From Vibrio sp. Y2-5 (lineage in GTDB: Bacteria; Pseudomonadota; Gammaproteobacteria; Enterobacterales; Vibrionaceae): a stretch of 64,000 bases of DNA. Location: positions 124,001-188,000 of the forward strand of contig NZ_JACVEG010000001.1 of the NCBI RefSeq assembly GCF_014596725.1, given 5' to 3'. Shown piece after piece: positions 19,501 through 28,691 of this stretch (position 1 is its first letter; each line of letters opens with the position of its first letter). The notes under the pieces were generated by a model. That model saw only the letters and a program-made list of their open reading frames with translations. It did not search any database and was not told where the DNA came from. Made by a program: the position numbers and the translations under genes.

Positions 19501-20040
19501 GGATGGTTAACCAAGCGCTTCCAATCCGGTTTAGTTCGTTATCGCAGCGGTTCCATTCGGTCACAAGATTTGTTGGCAGCTTGGATAGATCACCTGTGTC
19601 ATGCAGCTATGGGCGTGGTCAGCAAAACTCACCTAGTTGGTTATGATCGCAAAGAAGGTGTTGTGCATCAGATTCTGCCTCCGGTTGAAAGCAGCGAGCT
19701 GGCCAAACAGTTGCTGGATGAGCTTATCCGTCTGTTTTATCAGGGAATGACATCACCCATCGCCTATTTCCCGAAAACGGCATTAGCCTGTGTTGAAGCC
19801 GGATTCAGCCGTGGCAAATGGGTAGAAGATGAAGAGAAATCTTTGAAAAAAATGTCCGAATGTTTTAACGACGGATACGCCACAATTGGCGAAGGTAATA
19901 ACGCGTATATCGCACGAATTTGGCCAAGTTGGAATGACGAACTCGCGCAGCAGGCACGGCTGCTTTCCTGCTTAGTGCTACAAGCACCTAGGTTGCAGTT
20001 AGTGGATAGTGCTGATGCGGTGGGCAGTGCAAATGAGTAA
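16564..20040 (+). CDS. recC: Exodeoxyribonuclease V gamma subunit RecC
   Basis: 1158 residues, near the E. coli length. RecC is the scaffold of RecBCD and recognises Chi. The N-terminus (FTVYHSNKVDTL, QSPGMSQWLKMALAQELG, NIDFPLPATFIWEMF) follows RecC closely; this part is helicase-like but without a working Walker A. The C-terminal third is the inactive nuclease-like domain. Start is GTG 16564; an ATG at 16553 is in another frame. recB follows after 327 bases, and the ptrA gene found between recC and recB in E. coli is absent. Confidence 0.95.
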   Translation: MFTVYHSNKVDTLKILLVHLIKAAPLENPFEKEQILVQSPGMSQWLKMALAQELGVAANIDFPLPATFIWEMFTHVLPDVPKRSAFNKEAMTWKLMELLPTQLELDAFSPLKSYLKDDADQSKLYQLAEKIADIFDGYLVYRPDWIEAWEKGETVDEIGEEHPWQPILWKQLYDYTVIHQQQSHYHRANLYQRFIEALASGHVPVEKLPKRLFIFGISSLPPRYMDALKALGEHIDVHLMFTNPCQHYWGDIRDRKYLARIENQRRKQLALNEHTLSVTGEISPLKGDIESNVAEDELHINSAVGNSLLASMGKLGRDNLYLLAQDDNEEHELFIDIPRETLLQQLQADILHLEEHQDDHILDSSTHKPTINSQDRSLTIHACHSPMREVEVLHDELLAMFDRDPTLKPRDVIVMVADINAYSPYIQAVFGNAPGERFIPYSISDRTANQESPILNAFIQLVNLPHSRCLASELLELLETPAMMSRFELDNSEFELAKRWVEESGIRWGLNGTTAQEFELPETEQNTWQFGLSRMLLGYAMPASTALFEHGEQAYAPYNEVQGMNAELAGKLAHFIETVSRYRTLLAQTQAIDEWREVLSNLLDDFFAVDLDGEMALKSIRDTLVSLKEQLADAGYHEAIAPAIISEYLTNKLSGTRVSQRFLAGQVNFCTLMPMRSIPFKAVCLLGMNDGVYPRSMPPEGFDLMNGRTRRGDRSRRDDDRYLFLEAMLSAQQSLYISYVGRSIQDNTERVPSVLVSELLEYCQQNYCLAGDEALPSDDSGKKLVDKISTVHTMVPFSPQTFLSEAGSYAKEWLPAALRQGTPSGEFNLPLDDYLLDVSYPLELDLVELQRFWRLPVQYFFNRRLKVVFEPPLAVMEDDEPFALDGLNSYQLRDSLLDVLLSVDVQADKEARLQQFIQQQRAQGKLPVGAFGELEFEVNRVQTEEVLEKIHFLCQSPLDDFEINITSLVLGESKPVQLTGWLTKRFQSGLVRYRSGSIRSQDLLAAWIDHLCHAAMGVVSKTHLVGYDRKEGVVHQILPPVESSELAKQLLDELIRLFYQGMTSPIAYFPKTALACVEAGFSRGKWVEDEEKSLKKMSECFNDGYATIGEGNNAYIARIWPSWNDELAQQARLLSCLVLQAPRLQLVDSADAVGSANE

Positions 20041-20367
20041 CAGAAGTACAGGAATAAGTGGCCGCCAGAAAATCATTATTGGTGTAGGGCGTTCGCTGTA
20101 CGGCCACAGGTCAGAGGGACCATAATTCGGTGTTAATGCAGGCAGCGTTTTAAAACGGATAGTTTGTATAACCTATAAGTGGTTCTTTTATAAACTAAGT
20201 TTGCATTAAGTGGGTGCAGTGTAATGTTCCAAGTTGGTGCGTTCTGTGAAGCTACTCGCATAACTATCTGAGCGTTGACGCTTGCATTCACCAACATATA
20301 AATTCTTAAACAAGATCACATAAATTTTGCGACACAATTATTGGTTTAACGAAAGGCATAATAACGA
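20041..20367. other. 327-bp gap between recC and recB, no gene seen
   Basis: In E. coli ptrA (protease III) occupies this place. Here only non-coding DNA is seen, with two hairpins: GTGGCCG/CGGCCAC (20058-20064 and 20101-20107) and TAGTTTGTATAA/TTATAAACTA (20160-20197, one bulged base). A 15-codon frame at 20223 has no support. Upstream of recB the DNA is AT-rich and may hold its promoter. Confidence 0.6.
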
Positions 20368-23300
20368 ATGAATCTTCCTTCCAGTATCGTAGCAACGCCA
20401 CTAGAGACCATGACTTTTCCACTACATGGCGCGCGTTTGATAGAAGCTTCTGCGGGTACCGGTAAAACCTTTACCATTGCGGGGCTCTATTTGCGCCTGC
20501 TGCTGGGACATGGAAGTGAAGAAAGCCGCCATCAAGTGCCTTTAACCGTTGAGCAAATCTTAGTGGTGACCTTTACTGAAGCGGCGACCGCTGAACTACG
20601 CGATCGTATCCGAGCGCGCATTCATGATGCCCGCTTAGCCTTCTCTCGAGGGCACAGCGATGACCCCGTGATTGAACCTTTACTCAACGACTATGCGGAT
20701 CACGCTTACGCAGCCAAGCTTCTGCTGGATGCTGAACGTCAGATGGATGAAGCGACGGTTTATACCATTCATGGTTTCTGTCAAAGAATGCTGACGCAAA
20801 ATGCTTTTGAATCAGGCAGCCGCTTTAACAACGAATTTGTCACCGATGAAAGTCATTTGAAAGCGCAAGTCGTCGCCGACTACTGGCGTCGTCAGTTCTA
20901 TCCTTTGCCATTAAATTTGGCGGCCGAAGTTCGACGCTTGTGGTCGTCTCCCGCTGTACTGTTAGAAAAAATTGGTGGTTATTTATCGGGTATTCCTTTG
21001 TCACTGACCACACCTATGATGGACGGCGATCTGGCTGAATTGCATAAAAACAATCTGCTGAAAATTGATGTTATCAAGACGCAATGGCTTGCTGCTCTGG
21101 AGGATATTGAGCCAAGTATTGCCGGCTCCGATCTGCATAAGAACTCTCAAAATGCACTATTAAGACGGATCGAAAGTCTGACTCAGTGGGCGAGTTCTGC
21201 TACACACGATTTGCTGGTGCCTGAAGCGTTATCGGAGTTTGCTCAAAGCAAACTGACGGAGAAATCTAAGAAAGGTAATCCGCCTCAACTTGAGATTTTT
21301 AATGTTATTGAACAGTTCTTAGCTGAGCCAATAACAATTGAAGCGCCTTTAGTTGCTCACGCTATTCATCATTGCCGCGCTATGTTGGCGAAAGCCAAAG
21401 CGAGCAAACAGTGGTTGTCGTTTGATGATCTATTGAGTCAACTGTCTGCGTCTATCGACGGCGATGAACAGGGGTTATTAGCTGAGCGCATACGCCATCT
21501 TTATCCGGTGGCAATGATCGATGAATTCCAAGATACCGACCCGCTGCAATACAGTATTTTCAGCCGCATTTATCTGAACAATCCTGAGTGTGGTTTGTTT
21601 ATGATCGGTGACCCTAAGCAGGCGATTTACGCTTTCCGCGGTGCGGATATTTTTACCTACATTAAAGCGCGTAATCAGGTTGCGGCCCATTACACCTTGG
21701 GAACCAACTGGCGTTCAAGCGCCGATATGGTCGAGGCGGTTAACCAAGTATTTAAGCTGGCTGACAGCCCGTTTATTTATGATGCCGATATTCCTTTCTT
21801 ACCCGTCAATCCAAACCCGTACGCCGCTAAAAAAGAGTGGTTGTTAAATGGTGAGAAGCAACCCGCATTGACTTATTGGCTGCAAGAAACGGAAAGTGCG
21901 CCAGTAACCAAAGGCAGTTATTTGGATGTTATGGCTCAGGCTACCGCTAGTCAGATTCAAACTATTTTAACGGCGGCGCAGCAAGGTCTGGCACACTTTA
22001 GTTGTGGGAAAGACAAAGCGATTCAAGCGGGTGACATTGCCGTATTGGTTCGAACAGGTAATGAAGGTCGAATGATTAAAGAAGCACTGGCGAAACAAGG
22101 TATTGCCAGTGTGTATCTGTCTAACCGTGATAGCGTGTTTACCAGTGCAATTGCTCAAGATATTCAACGTTTACTGCAAGCCGTGCTTACTCCCGAAAAT
22201 GACAGAGCGCTACGCGCGGCTTTAGCCTCGCCACTGTTTGCGCTGAATTCGAAGCAGCTTGATGCACTCAATAACGATGAAAACGAGTGGGAAAAAGCCG
22301 TTAACGAGTTTAAGCAGTACCGACAGCTTTGGCTTGAGCGTGGCGTGCTGCCAATGCTTCGATCTGTTTTAAGTCTTCGTCATATTGCAGAACGCTGGTT
22401 AGAAGAGACGGATGGAGAGCGAAACCTTACCGATTTCATGCACATTAGCGAGCTGTTACAACAAGCCACTCAAGATATTGATAGTGACCACGGCTTATTG
22501 CGTTGGTTGGCTCAAACGATCACCGATGCCGAGCAAGGGATGGGTGGCAATGATGAAGCGATTCAACGTTTAGAGTCAGAAAGAAATCTGGTGCAGATCG
22601 TTACCATCCACAAATCCAAAGGTTTGGAATATGATTTGGTGTTTTTGCCGTTTGTGGTCAGCTATCGAGAAGCGAGCGAAGGTAAGTTTTACGACACTGC
22701 CAGCGGTGAAACCCTGCTGGATATCACTGGTGATAAACAGGCTCTGCAACAGGCGGACAAAGAACGTTTAGCGGAAGATTTGCGTTTGATTTATGTGGCA
22801 TTAACCCGTTCGGTTTATGGCTGTTTTATCGGTGTTGCCCCTCTGCGTAATGGTCGCTCAACCAAAGAGCCAACAGGTGTTCATCACAGCGCTATCGGCT
22901 ATCTGTTGCAAAACGGGCAGGAGGGGGGGATCGATCTCCTGACTCAGTCCGTTCAATCCCATGCAAAACACTTATCTTCTGTCTGTGTTACTTCGCCTCC
23001 AGAAGCACATGACACAGTGTTTACTCCGTCAGAACAAACACTGCCAGCTCTTATAGCCAAGGAGCTGCAAAGCGAGATTGACCGTTTTTGGCGTATTACC
23101 AGTTATTCGGGTTTGGTGAAACAGGGCAGTCATCAAAAAGAACATGACGCGACAATAGAAATTGCAGGTTTCGATGTAGATTCTGCAGACGAACATGATG
23201 ACCTGACCGAGACGGAAATAGAACGAACCATTTTCACTTTTCCGCGAGGTGCGCGCCCCGGTACTTTCTTGCACACAGTGTTTGAAGAGGTTGAGTTCAC

Positions 23301-23988
23301 TGAATCTGCAAACAGCGAACACAACACGCAAATCATCAGTCATCTGCTGGAACTAGAACAGTTAGAGATGGAATGGTTACCTGTGATCCAAAAGCTGGTG
23401 AACGATGTGTTGGCGACTCCGCTAGATGGTAAAAAGTTACTGCTTAACCAAAAACAACCTCATCAGAGATTGGTTGAGATGGAATTTTTGTTGCCAATTG
23501 AAGTTCTTACCGCACCAGCGTTAAACCGTGTAGTTCAACGCCATGATCCTCTTTCTGCCAAGGCGGGTGATCTGGGGTTCTACACCGTTCAGGGGATGCT
23601 GAAAGGCTTTATCGACTTAGTGTTTGAGCATGAAGGCAAATACTATGTTCTGGATTGGAAATCGAATCATTTAGGCAATGAAGTCGAGGCTTACCACGGT
23701 GAACGCTTGGCTTCAGCAATGGCAGAACACAGATACGATCTGCAATATCAGTTGTATGCATTAGCGCTGCACCGCTTTTTACAAAGTCGTTTAGCGGATT
23801 ATGACTACAACAAACACTTCGGTGGTGTTTACTATCTGTTCCTGCGCGGTATGGATGGCAAAGCGCAGCACGGTATTTTCAATGCAAAACCAAGCCAAAC
23901 AATGTTAGAAGAACTGGATTTACTGATACAAGGTAAAGAGCTAGATGAACGCACAACGTCAACAGGGCAAATGGAGCTAGGATTATGA
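20368..23988 (+). CDS. recB: Exodeoxyribonuclease V beta subunit RecB
   Basis: 1206 residues. The 3'-5' helicase and nuclease of RecBCD. Superfamily 1 helicase motifs: Walker A EASAGTGKTFTI near residue 30, motif II DEFQDTDPLQ, motif III GDPKQAIYAFRGAD, motif V/VI region with TIHKSKGLEYDLVFLP and RLIYVALTRS. The C-terminal nuclease domain carries Asp1096 and Lys1098 in LDWKSNHLG (D1080/K1082 in E. coli), after GFIDLVF. recD overlaps its last 4 bases (ATGA), so the two are translationally coupled. Confidence 0.97.
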   Translation: MNLPSSIVATPLETMTFPLHGARLIEASAGTGKTFTIAGLYLRLLLGHGSEESRHQVPLTVEQILVVTFTEAATAELRDRIRARIHDARLAFSRGHSDDPVIEPLLNDYADHAYAAKLLLDAERQMDEATVYTIHGFCQRMLTQNAFESGSRFNNEFVTDESHLKAQVVADYWRRQFYPLPLNLAAEVRRLWSSPAVLLEKIGGYLSGIPLSLTTPMMDGDLAELHKNNLLKIDVIKTQWLAALEDIEPSIAGSDLHKNSQNALLRRIESLTQWASSATHDLLVPEALSEFAQSKLTEKSKKGNPPQLEIFNVIEQFLAEPITIEAPLVAHAIHHCRAMLAKAKASKQWLSFDDLLSQLSASIDGDEQGLLAERIRHLYPVAMIDEFQDTDPLQYSIFSRIYLNNPECGLFMIGDPKQAIYAFRGADIFTYIKARNQVAAHYTLGTNWRSSADMVEAVNQVFKLADSPFIYDADIPFLPVNPNPYAAKKEWLLNGEKQPALTYWLQETESAPVTKGSYLDVMAQATASQIQTILTAAQQGLAHFSCGKDKAIQAGDIAVLVRTGNEGRMIKEALAKQGIASVYLSNRDSVFTSAIAQDIQRLLQAVLTPENDRALRAALASPLFALNSKQLDALNNDENEWEKAVNEFKQYRQLWLERGVLPMLRSVLSLRHIAERWLEETDGERNLTDFMHISELLQQATQDIDSDHGLLRWLAQTITDAEQGMGGNDEAIQRLESERNLVQIVTIHKSKGLEYDLVFLPFVVSYREASEGKFYDTASGETLLDITGDKQALQQADKERLAEDLRLIYVALTRSVYGCFIGVAPLRNGRSTKEPTGVHHSAIGYLLQNGQEGGIDLLTQSVQSHAKHLSSVCVTSPPEAHDTVFTPSEQTLPALIAKELQSEIDRFWRITSYSGLVKQGSHQKEHDATIEIAGFDVDSADEHDDLTETEIERTIFTFPRGARPGTFLHTVFEEVEFTESANSEHNTQIISHLLELEQLEMEWLPVIQKLVNDVLATPLDGKKLLLNQKQPHQRLVEMEFLLPIEVLTAPALNRVVQRHDPLSAKAGDLGFYTVQGMLKGFIDLVFEHEGKYYVLDWKSNHLGNEVEAYHGERLASAMAEHRYDLQYQLYALALHRFLQSRLADYDYNKHFGGVYYLFLRGMDGKAQHGIFNAKPSQTMLEELDLLIQGKELDERTTSTGQMELGL

Positions 23989-26141
23989 GCACACAAGCTT
24001 TGGATGTGTTAGCGCGTTTGGCTAAGCAGGGCAGTATTCGCCAGCTTGATTATCAATTTGCTCGTTTTGTCGCTTCTCTTTTGTCTGGAGACGAACTGAG
24101 TACGCAGGAAAAAAATGCCTTTCTCTTATTGGTCGCAGCCGTCAGCGCGGAACTGGGTAAAGGCAATATTTGTCTAGCACTGTGGGATAGTCACGGCAGC
24201 AGCGTTGATCTGTCCGCCAAACTGGGTCTGTATGGTGAAGCGGCTTTAGCGGTGAATCCGCTTTGGGTGAATGCGGATTGGAATCGAATTTTACCAAGCT
24301 CAAAGTTGGTTGGCTTGCAAGGGGAGGCGGTTCCGCTGATGTTTGATGGGCAGAGGCTCTATTTGCATCGGTACTGGCATTATGAAGTCACTCTAGCACA
24401 CAGATTACAGAGCTTTGGGTCACCGATGATCTTAAAGCCTACAGATGTACAAAAACTAAAAGAGCTGCTCGATGTGTTATTTGAACGCGACTACCGATTT
24501 CTTTTTAAAGCCTTGAAAAGCAGTGAGACTTCTCAGGTCAGTCGTCAGCGAATGGTGTGTGATTACCTTGATGTGATCGACGATGGCCAACTGAACTGGA
24601 CTGCAATCGATGCCGTGCTCACTAGTGTTCAGCGAATGGAAGATCTTCAACCGCTTGATGCCCTTGTTCCTGCTAACTGCTGTTTAAACTGGCAGAAAGT
24701 GGCAGCAGCAGTGGCTTTGACTCGTCGCTTTGCGGTCATTTCCGGAGGACCGGGAACCGGTAAAACTACGACGGTCACCAAATTACTCGCAGCTTTAATT
24801 CGCCAATCGCAGCAGCAAGGTCATACACCGAATATTAAGTTGGTCGCGCCAACCGGTAAGGCGGCGGCTCGTTTGACTGAATCTATCGGTAAAGCGGTAG
24901 AAAGTTTAGCTGTAGAACCGGAGTTAAAATCTGCTATTCCAACCACATCCAGTACCATTCATCGCCTGCTTGGCGCCATTCCGGGCAGTGCTGAGTTTCG
25001 TCATCACAACAAAAACCTGCTGCACTTAGATGTGCTGGTGGTGGATGAAGCTTCCATGGTGGATCTGTCCATGATGGTAAAACTGGTCGATGCACTGCCT
25101 AGCCATGCACGTTTGATTTTACTTGGTGATAAAGACCAGCTTGCTTCCGTTGAAGCGGGGGCGGTGTTGGGTGATATCTGCTCATTTATTGATAACGGAT
25201 ACAGCGCCGCGCAAGGCAAGTTGCTCTCTGAACTGACTGGTTTCAACTCCTTGGGCAATCCAGTTTCATCTACCAATCTCAAGATTTCACACAGCAGCGT
25301 TGCAGATAGCTTGTGTATGCTGCAAAAGAGTTATCGCTTTGATGCCCGATCCGGTATTGGACAATTGGCTAAAGCGATAAACAGCGGCAGAGCAGCGAAG
25401 GTAGATGAAGTCTGGAATCAAGATTTCTCGGATATCCATCATTACCCGTTAAGCAGTGACAACTATAACCAGATGATTAAATCTCTGGTGGACGCGTATT
25501 CTGTTTATCTTCAACGAGCAGGCGAGCGCAACAAAGCTGATATAACAACAGAGTCTCTTGAAAGCTTGCAACTTGAAACGATGGCAAGTAAAGCCAAAGC
25601 GGTGTTAAAAGCTTTCAGTCAAAGCCGTTTGTTGTGTGCTGTGCGTGAAGGTGACTTTGGTGTGGTAGGACTTAATCATCGAATTGAGCGTGCTTTGGCG
25701 GCTCGCAATTTGATTAAAACTCAGCAGGAGCTTTGGTATCACGGTCGCCCTGTGATGGTAACGCTAAACGATCATGCTCTTGGTTTGTATAACGGCGATA
25801 TCGGTATTTGCATGAGAGATGAAGAGGACGCAGAACAAAGACTCAAAGTCTATTTTGAGCTTCCTGATGGCAGCGTAAAAGCCGTATTGCCAAGCCGAGT
25901 TCCTCAGCATGAAACCGCGTTTGCCATGACGATTCATAAATCACAGGGTAGTGAGTTTGAGTTTACTGCGATGATTTTGCCGCCGGAGTACAGCCCGATA
26001 GTGACACGAGAACTCATCTACACAGGTATTACCCGAGCGAAAGAGCGTCTGGCTTTGTATTGTGATATCGGTGTGCTGAAACGAGGTATTCAGTTTAAGA
26101 CAGAACGAGCGAGTGGACTGGTTGAACGCTTAAAAGGGTAA
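23985..26141 (+). CDS. recD: Exodeoxyribonuclease V alpha subunit RecD
   Basis: 718 residues, longer than the 608-residue E. coli protein. The 5'-3' helicase of RecBCD. Walker A SGGPGTGKTTTVTKLL near 256, motif II VVDEASMVDLSMM, motif III LLGDKDQLASVEAG, and a UvrD-like C-terminal motif MTIHKSQGSEF with GITRAKERL. The extra length lies partly between motif III and the C-terminal helicase motifs (residues about 410-550). Starts within recB (ATGA overlap). After the stop, no clear terminator is seen. Confidence 0.96.
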   Translation: MSTQALDVLARLAKQGSIRQLDYQFARFVASLLSGDELSTQEKNAFLLLVAAVSAELGKGNICLALWDSHGSSVDLSAKLGLYGEAALAVNPLWVNADWNRILPSSKLVGLQGEAVPLMFDGQRLYLHRYWHYEVTLAHRLQSFGSPMILKPTDVQKLKELLDVLFERDYRFLFKALKSSETSQVSRQRMVCDYLDVIDDGQLNWTAIDAVLTSVQRMEDLQPLDALVPANCCLNWQKVAAAVALTRRFAVISGGPGTGKTTTVTKLLAALIRQSQQQGHTPNIKLVAPTGKAAARLTESIGKAVESLAVEPELKSAIPTTSSTIHRLLGAIPGSAEFRHHNKNLLHLDVLVVDEASMVDLSMMVKLVDALPSHARLILLGDKDQLASVEAGAVLGDICSFIDNGYSAAQGKLLSELTGFNSLGNPVSSTNLKISHSSVADSLCMLQKSYRFDARSGIGQLAKAINSGRAAKVDEVWNQDFSDIHHYPLSSDNYNQMIKSLVDAYSVYLQRAGERNKADITTESLESLQLETMASKAKAVLKAFSQSRLLCAVREGDFGVVGLNHRIERALAARNLIKTQQELWYHGRPVMVTLNDHALGLYNGDIGICMRDEEDAEQRLKVYFELPDGSVKAVLPSRVPQHETAFAMTIHKSQGSEFEFTAMILPPEYSPIVTRELIYTGITRAKERLALYCDIGVLKRGIQFKTERASGLVERLKG

Positions 26142-26234
26142 CTCCACTGTTTTCGTTGAGAAAATGTGTAGTTTTAGTAACAGGCTGAGATTCTAGCAAC
26201 CTTCCTTGGCTGCCTAGCAAATTCACAAAAGGTG

Positions 26235-26414
26235 TTAGCAAACAGCTTTTGAAAAAGTGATGTTACGAATCTTATAGCGCGTTTGTGAGCCTAAGATAAA
26301 GCTTTTTAGGTAGTCACTGACGGGAAACACGCAATGTACGTCTAGGCCTTCAAGGAAGTCATGATCTGCCATATCCCAGAAGCTTTGTAGCGAATTACAA
26401 ATTACGGTTTTCAT
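26235..26414 (-). CDS. 59-residue hypothetical protein
   Basis: A short minus-strand frame between recD and argA, starting MKTVICNSLQSFWDMADHDF and ending KAVC. Amino acid composition and codon use look like the neighbours, and it has three Cys. I do not recognise a family. GAAGAG lies 13 bases before the ATG, a bit far; a TTG 21 bases upstream would extend it by seven residues. A CRP-like site stands about 100 bases upstream. The clean, protein-like composition is the main support. Confidence 0.5.
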   Translation of the reverse strand: MKTVICNSLQSFWDMADHDFLEGLDVHCVFPVSDYLKSFILGSQTRYKIRNITFSKAVC

Positions 26415-26511
26415 ATAAATTAGTTTGCTCTTCAATAAGTTATTTATCGTTGAAGCAATCCGTGCTCTCCCTAAGTTAAGCGATTAGGTAGAATTCCAAC
26501 TCAATGCAATA

Positions 26512-26529
26512 AGGTGATCTATGTCACGA
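26512..26529. promoter_or_regulatory. CRP-like site
   Basis: GGTGATCTATGTCACG resembles TGTGA-N6-TCACA with one mismatch in each half. It lies about 100 bases upstream of the small minus-strand ORF. One site found by eye, so tentative. Confidence 0.35.
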
Positions 26530-26611
26530 GTGGCGAGATTTTACACAGCTCTGTGTTGTATGAAAAGTGATTAATTAATGAACATCTAAAATACAAATTA
26601 ATATACTGATT

Positions 26612-26658
26612 ATTCAATTAACAGTAGATATAAATATTACATCTGCTATTAATTGAAT
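26612..26658. repeat. AT-rich inverted repeat after argA
   Basis: ATTCAATTAACAGTAGAT pairs with the reverse complement of ATCTGCTATTAATTGAAT (two mismatches), 13 bases from the argA stop. It may act as a weak terminator or transcript-end hairpin; the arms also carry ATTCAATT, a half-site-like ARG-box sequence. Confidence 0.5.
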
Positions 26659-26670
26659 ATATTTATGTGA

Positions 26671-28017
26671 CTAAAGTTTAAGAATGAGTATTTTTGAGCG
26701 ACGTTGATAGTTGTAAAGCTGACGTTTTGACATTGGCAGTGCATCGACACCATATTCGATGAAGCCCTGTTCTCTAAACCAGTGCAAGCTATGCGTAGTT
26801 AATACAAATAATTTATTTATATTCATTAGCTTAGATTGTTGTTTCATGTGACGTAGCAGTAATGCGCCACGATCTCCATCTCGGTATTCGGTGTGAATTG
26901 CCACACACGCCATCTCCGCCATATCTTCTTCTGGATAAGGGTAAAGAGCCGCACAACCAATGATCAGCCCATCTTTTTCAATGATGGTGAATTTGTGAAC
27001 CTCTTGCTCTAATTGCTCACGTGAACGACGTACCAATATGCCTTGTTCTTCCAATGGACGAATCAGATCAAAAATACCGCCGATATCATCGATCTGTGCT
27101 TGGCGAATTTGCTCTGTACTCGCTTTTACTATTTGCGTACCGATACCATCAAAAGAAAACAGCTCTTGAATTAACGCTCCGTCTTCTTTGTAACTGACCA
27201 AATGGCTGCGAGGAACGCCAGCTCGGCAAGCGGCCACCGCTGCTTTCAAGAAACGCAGTGTGCCCGATCTTTCCTCTCCGTTGGAATCGTCTCCAGCTTC
27301 CATTTTCTCAATTAGGTTATTCACTTCAGCAGGGTAAAGTTCTGCAATCGAATTGCCTTCGCTATCCATGATGCCTTGTTCGGAACAGAAGCCGATCAGC
27401 TTTTCAGCTTTTAATCTTATCGCAACTTGTGTCGCCACTTCTTCTGAGAGCAAGTTAAAACATTCGCCAGTGACTGAACTCGCAATTGGGCCTAGCAGGA
27501 CAATAGAACCTTGGTCGAGCATACGATTAATGCCATCGATATCGATACGGCGAATTTTTCCGCTGTGGCAATAGTCGACGCCATCATCTATACCTAGTGG
27601 TTGAGAGATCACAAAATTTCCGCTGACCACATTGAGCTGAGTACCGGCCATTGGCGTGTTGTTTAAGCTCATTGAAAGGCGCGCGGTAATCGCGTGTTGA
27701 AGTTGACCAGCGGCTTGCATAACCAAGCCTAAGGCTTCTTCATCAGTGATTCGAATGCCTTTGTGATACGGAGTGGTGCGGTTATTTGTCTCTAAAATCT
27801 GATTTATCTGTGGGCGCGCGCCGTGAACAAGCACTACTTTGACACCAAGACTATGTAGCAGAGCCAAATCACTAATAATATTCGCGAAATTTTTATCGGC
27901 AATTGCTTCACCGCCCACCATCACAACCATGGTTTTTCCACGGTGAGCGTTAACATAGGGAGCTGACTGTCTAAAGCCTTTAACAAGAGCGGTACTACGA
28001 ATTTTCACTGATGACAC
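26671..28017 (-). CDS. argA: N-acetylglutamate synthase ArgA
   Basis: 448 residues. First step of arginine synthesis: acetyl-CoA plus glutamate to N-acetylglutamate. An N-terminal amino acid kinase-like domain (about 20-285; [26 protein letters not shown]) binds arginine, and a C-terminal GNAT acetyltransferase domain (about 300-440; [25 protein letters not shown]) does the catalysis. Close in length to the E. coli protein (443). It faces recD, the same neighbour as in E. coli but in opposite orientation. Upstream lie ARG-box-like repeats. Confidence 0.96.
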   Translation of the reverse strand: MSSVKIRSTALVKGFRQSAPYVNAHRGKTMVVMVGGEAIADKNFANIISDLALLHSLGVKVVLVHGARPQINQILETNNRTTPYHKGIRITDEEALGLVMQAAGQLQHAITARLSMSLNNTPMAGTQLNVVSGNFVISQPLGIDDGVDYCHSGKIRRIDIDGINRMLDQGSIVLLGPIASSVTGECFNLLSEEVATQVAIRLKAEKLIGFCSEQGIMDSEGNSIAELYPAEVNNLIEKMEAGDDSNGEERSGTLRFLKAAVAACRAGVPRSHLVSYKEDGALIQELFSFDGIGTQIVKASTEQIRQAQIDDIGGIFDLIRPLEEQGILVRRSREQLEQEVHKFTIIEKDGLIIGCAALYPYPEEDMAEMACVAIHTEYRDGDRGALLLRHMKQQSKLMNINKLFVLTTHSLHWFREQGFIEYGVDALPMSKRQLYNYQRRSKILILKL

Positions 28018-28043
28018 TCTTTATGGTTATGGTTGTTTAAATA

Positions 28044-28073
28044 TGTCTGAATAATGACTTTTTATTCAATTGT
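28044..28073. promoter_or_regulatory. Candidate ArgR operator of argA
   Basis: TCTGAATAATGACTT followed by TTTATTCAATTG; each resembles half of the ARG-box consensus (TGAATAATNATTCA), about 30-55 bases before the argA ATG. Position and gene function fit ArgR repression, but the match is imperfect. Confidence 0.45.
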
Positions 28074-28163
28074 GAGCAAGCGGTTTTTAGTAGGTTAACG
28101 CGACTATTTTTTCAATTCTGTACTGGCAGTGTTGAATTAATTTAGTTCTAAGTAAGAGATACG

Positions 28164-28616
28164 ATGCCTAAAGCAGAAAAATTAAATCGAGACCAAATGT
28201 TTAATAATTCACAAACAGACTCTGCGACGAATGGCAGTAGTGTGAAAAACAGAAAACGGTTGGAACTCTTCCTAATCTTGCTCTTTATTTTGGGAAGTAT
28301 TGTAGCGGCAATTCTTTACGGAAATGTGATTGAGAGAATAAAAAGCACCCTATCGCCAAAACAAGAGATATACGGTGTCTGGGTGGAGCAAGACGTAGCT
28401 TACTACTCAACGCGAAGGCTGGAAATTGGCTCTGACGGCATCATGATGGAAGGGCGTGTTTATACCACTCGGTATGATTTCGATGGACACTATTTAACTT
28501 TCAAGGTGGCGGGGCAGGAATACAAGTTTCAAATGACGAATCCTGAAAATACGGAAATGAAGCAGCTAACCAGCGCTCATTACAAACCTATTTTCCGAAT
28601 GTCAGGAAAAAACTAA
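28164..28616 (+). CDS. DUF2850 single-pass membrane protein
   Basis: 150 residues: a polar N-terminal segment (1-33), one membrane span (about 34-54, LFLILLFILGSIVAAILYG), then a folded periplasmic part with IYGVWVEQDVAYYSTRRLEIGSDGI. This layout matches the DUF2850 family, described as limited to vibrios and of unknown function. Nothing in the neighbourhood (argA divergent, mltA downstream) shows its job, though a cell-envelope role near mltA is conceivable. Confidence 0.75.
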   Translation: MPKAEKLNRDQMFNNSQTDSATNGSSVKNRKRLELFLILLFILGSIVAAILYGNVIERIKSTLSPKQEIYGVWVEQDVAYYSTRRLEIGSDGIMMEGRVYTTRYDFDGHYLTFKVAGQEYKFQMTNPENTEMKQLTSAHYKPIFRMSGKN

Positions 28617-28691
28617 TTTAACAATTTCGCAATTGCGCTTCGGTAGTTAGTTTGTCATCCTTTCGGTCGAATTCAATATGGGATGCCTTCA

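Larger units (their letters stand above)
26415..26670. other. Intergenic region between the small ORF and argA
   Basis: AT-rich. Contains the CRP-like site and the argA-proximal palindrome listed separately; no further ORF with a ribosome binding site is seen. Confidence 0.5.

Noticed and set aside
20223..20270. 15-codon frame in the recC-recB gap
   Set aside because: Too short, no ribosome binding site, no similarity I recognise.
20041..20367. Integron attC (VCR-type) site in the recC-recB gap
   Set aside because: Some short matches to VCR-like text, but no paired GTTRRRY/RYYYAAC core ends at correct spacing.
26612..26658. Rho-independent terminator of argA
   Set aside because: The stem is long but almost all A-T and lacks a T-run, so it is listed only as an inverted repeat.
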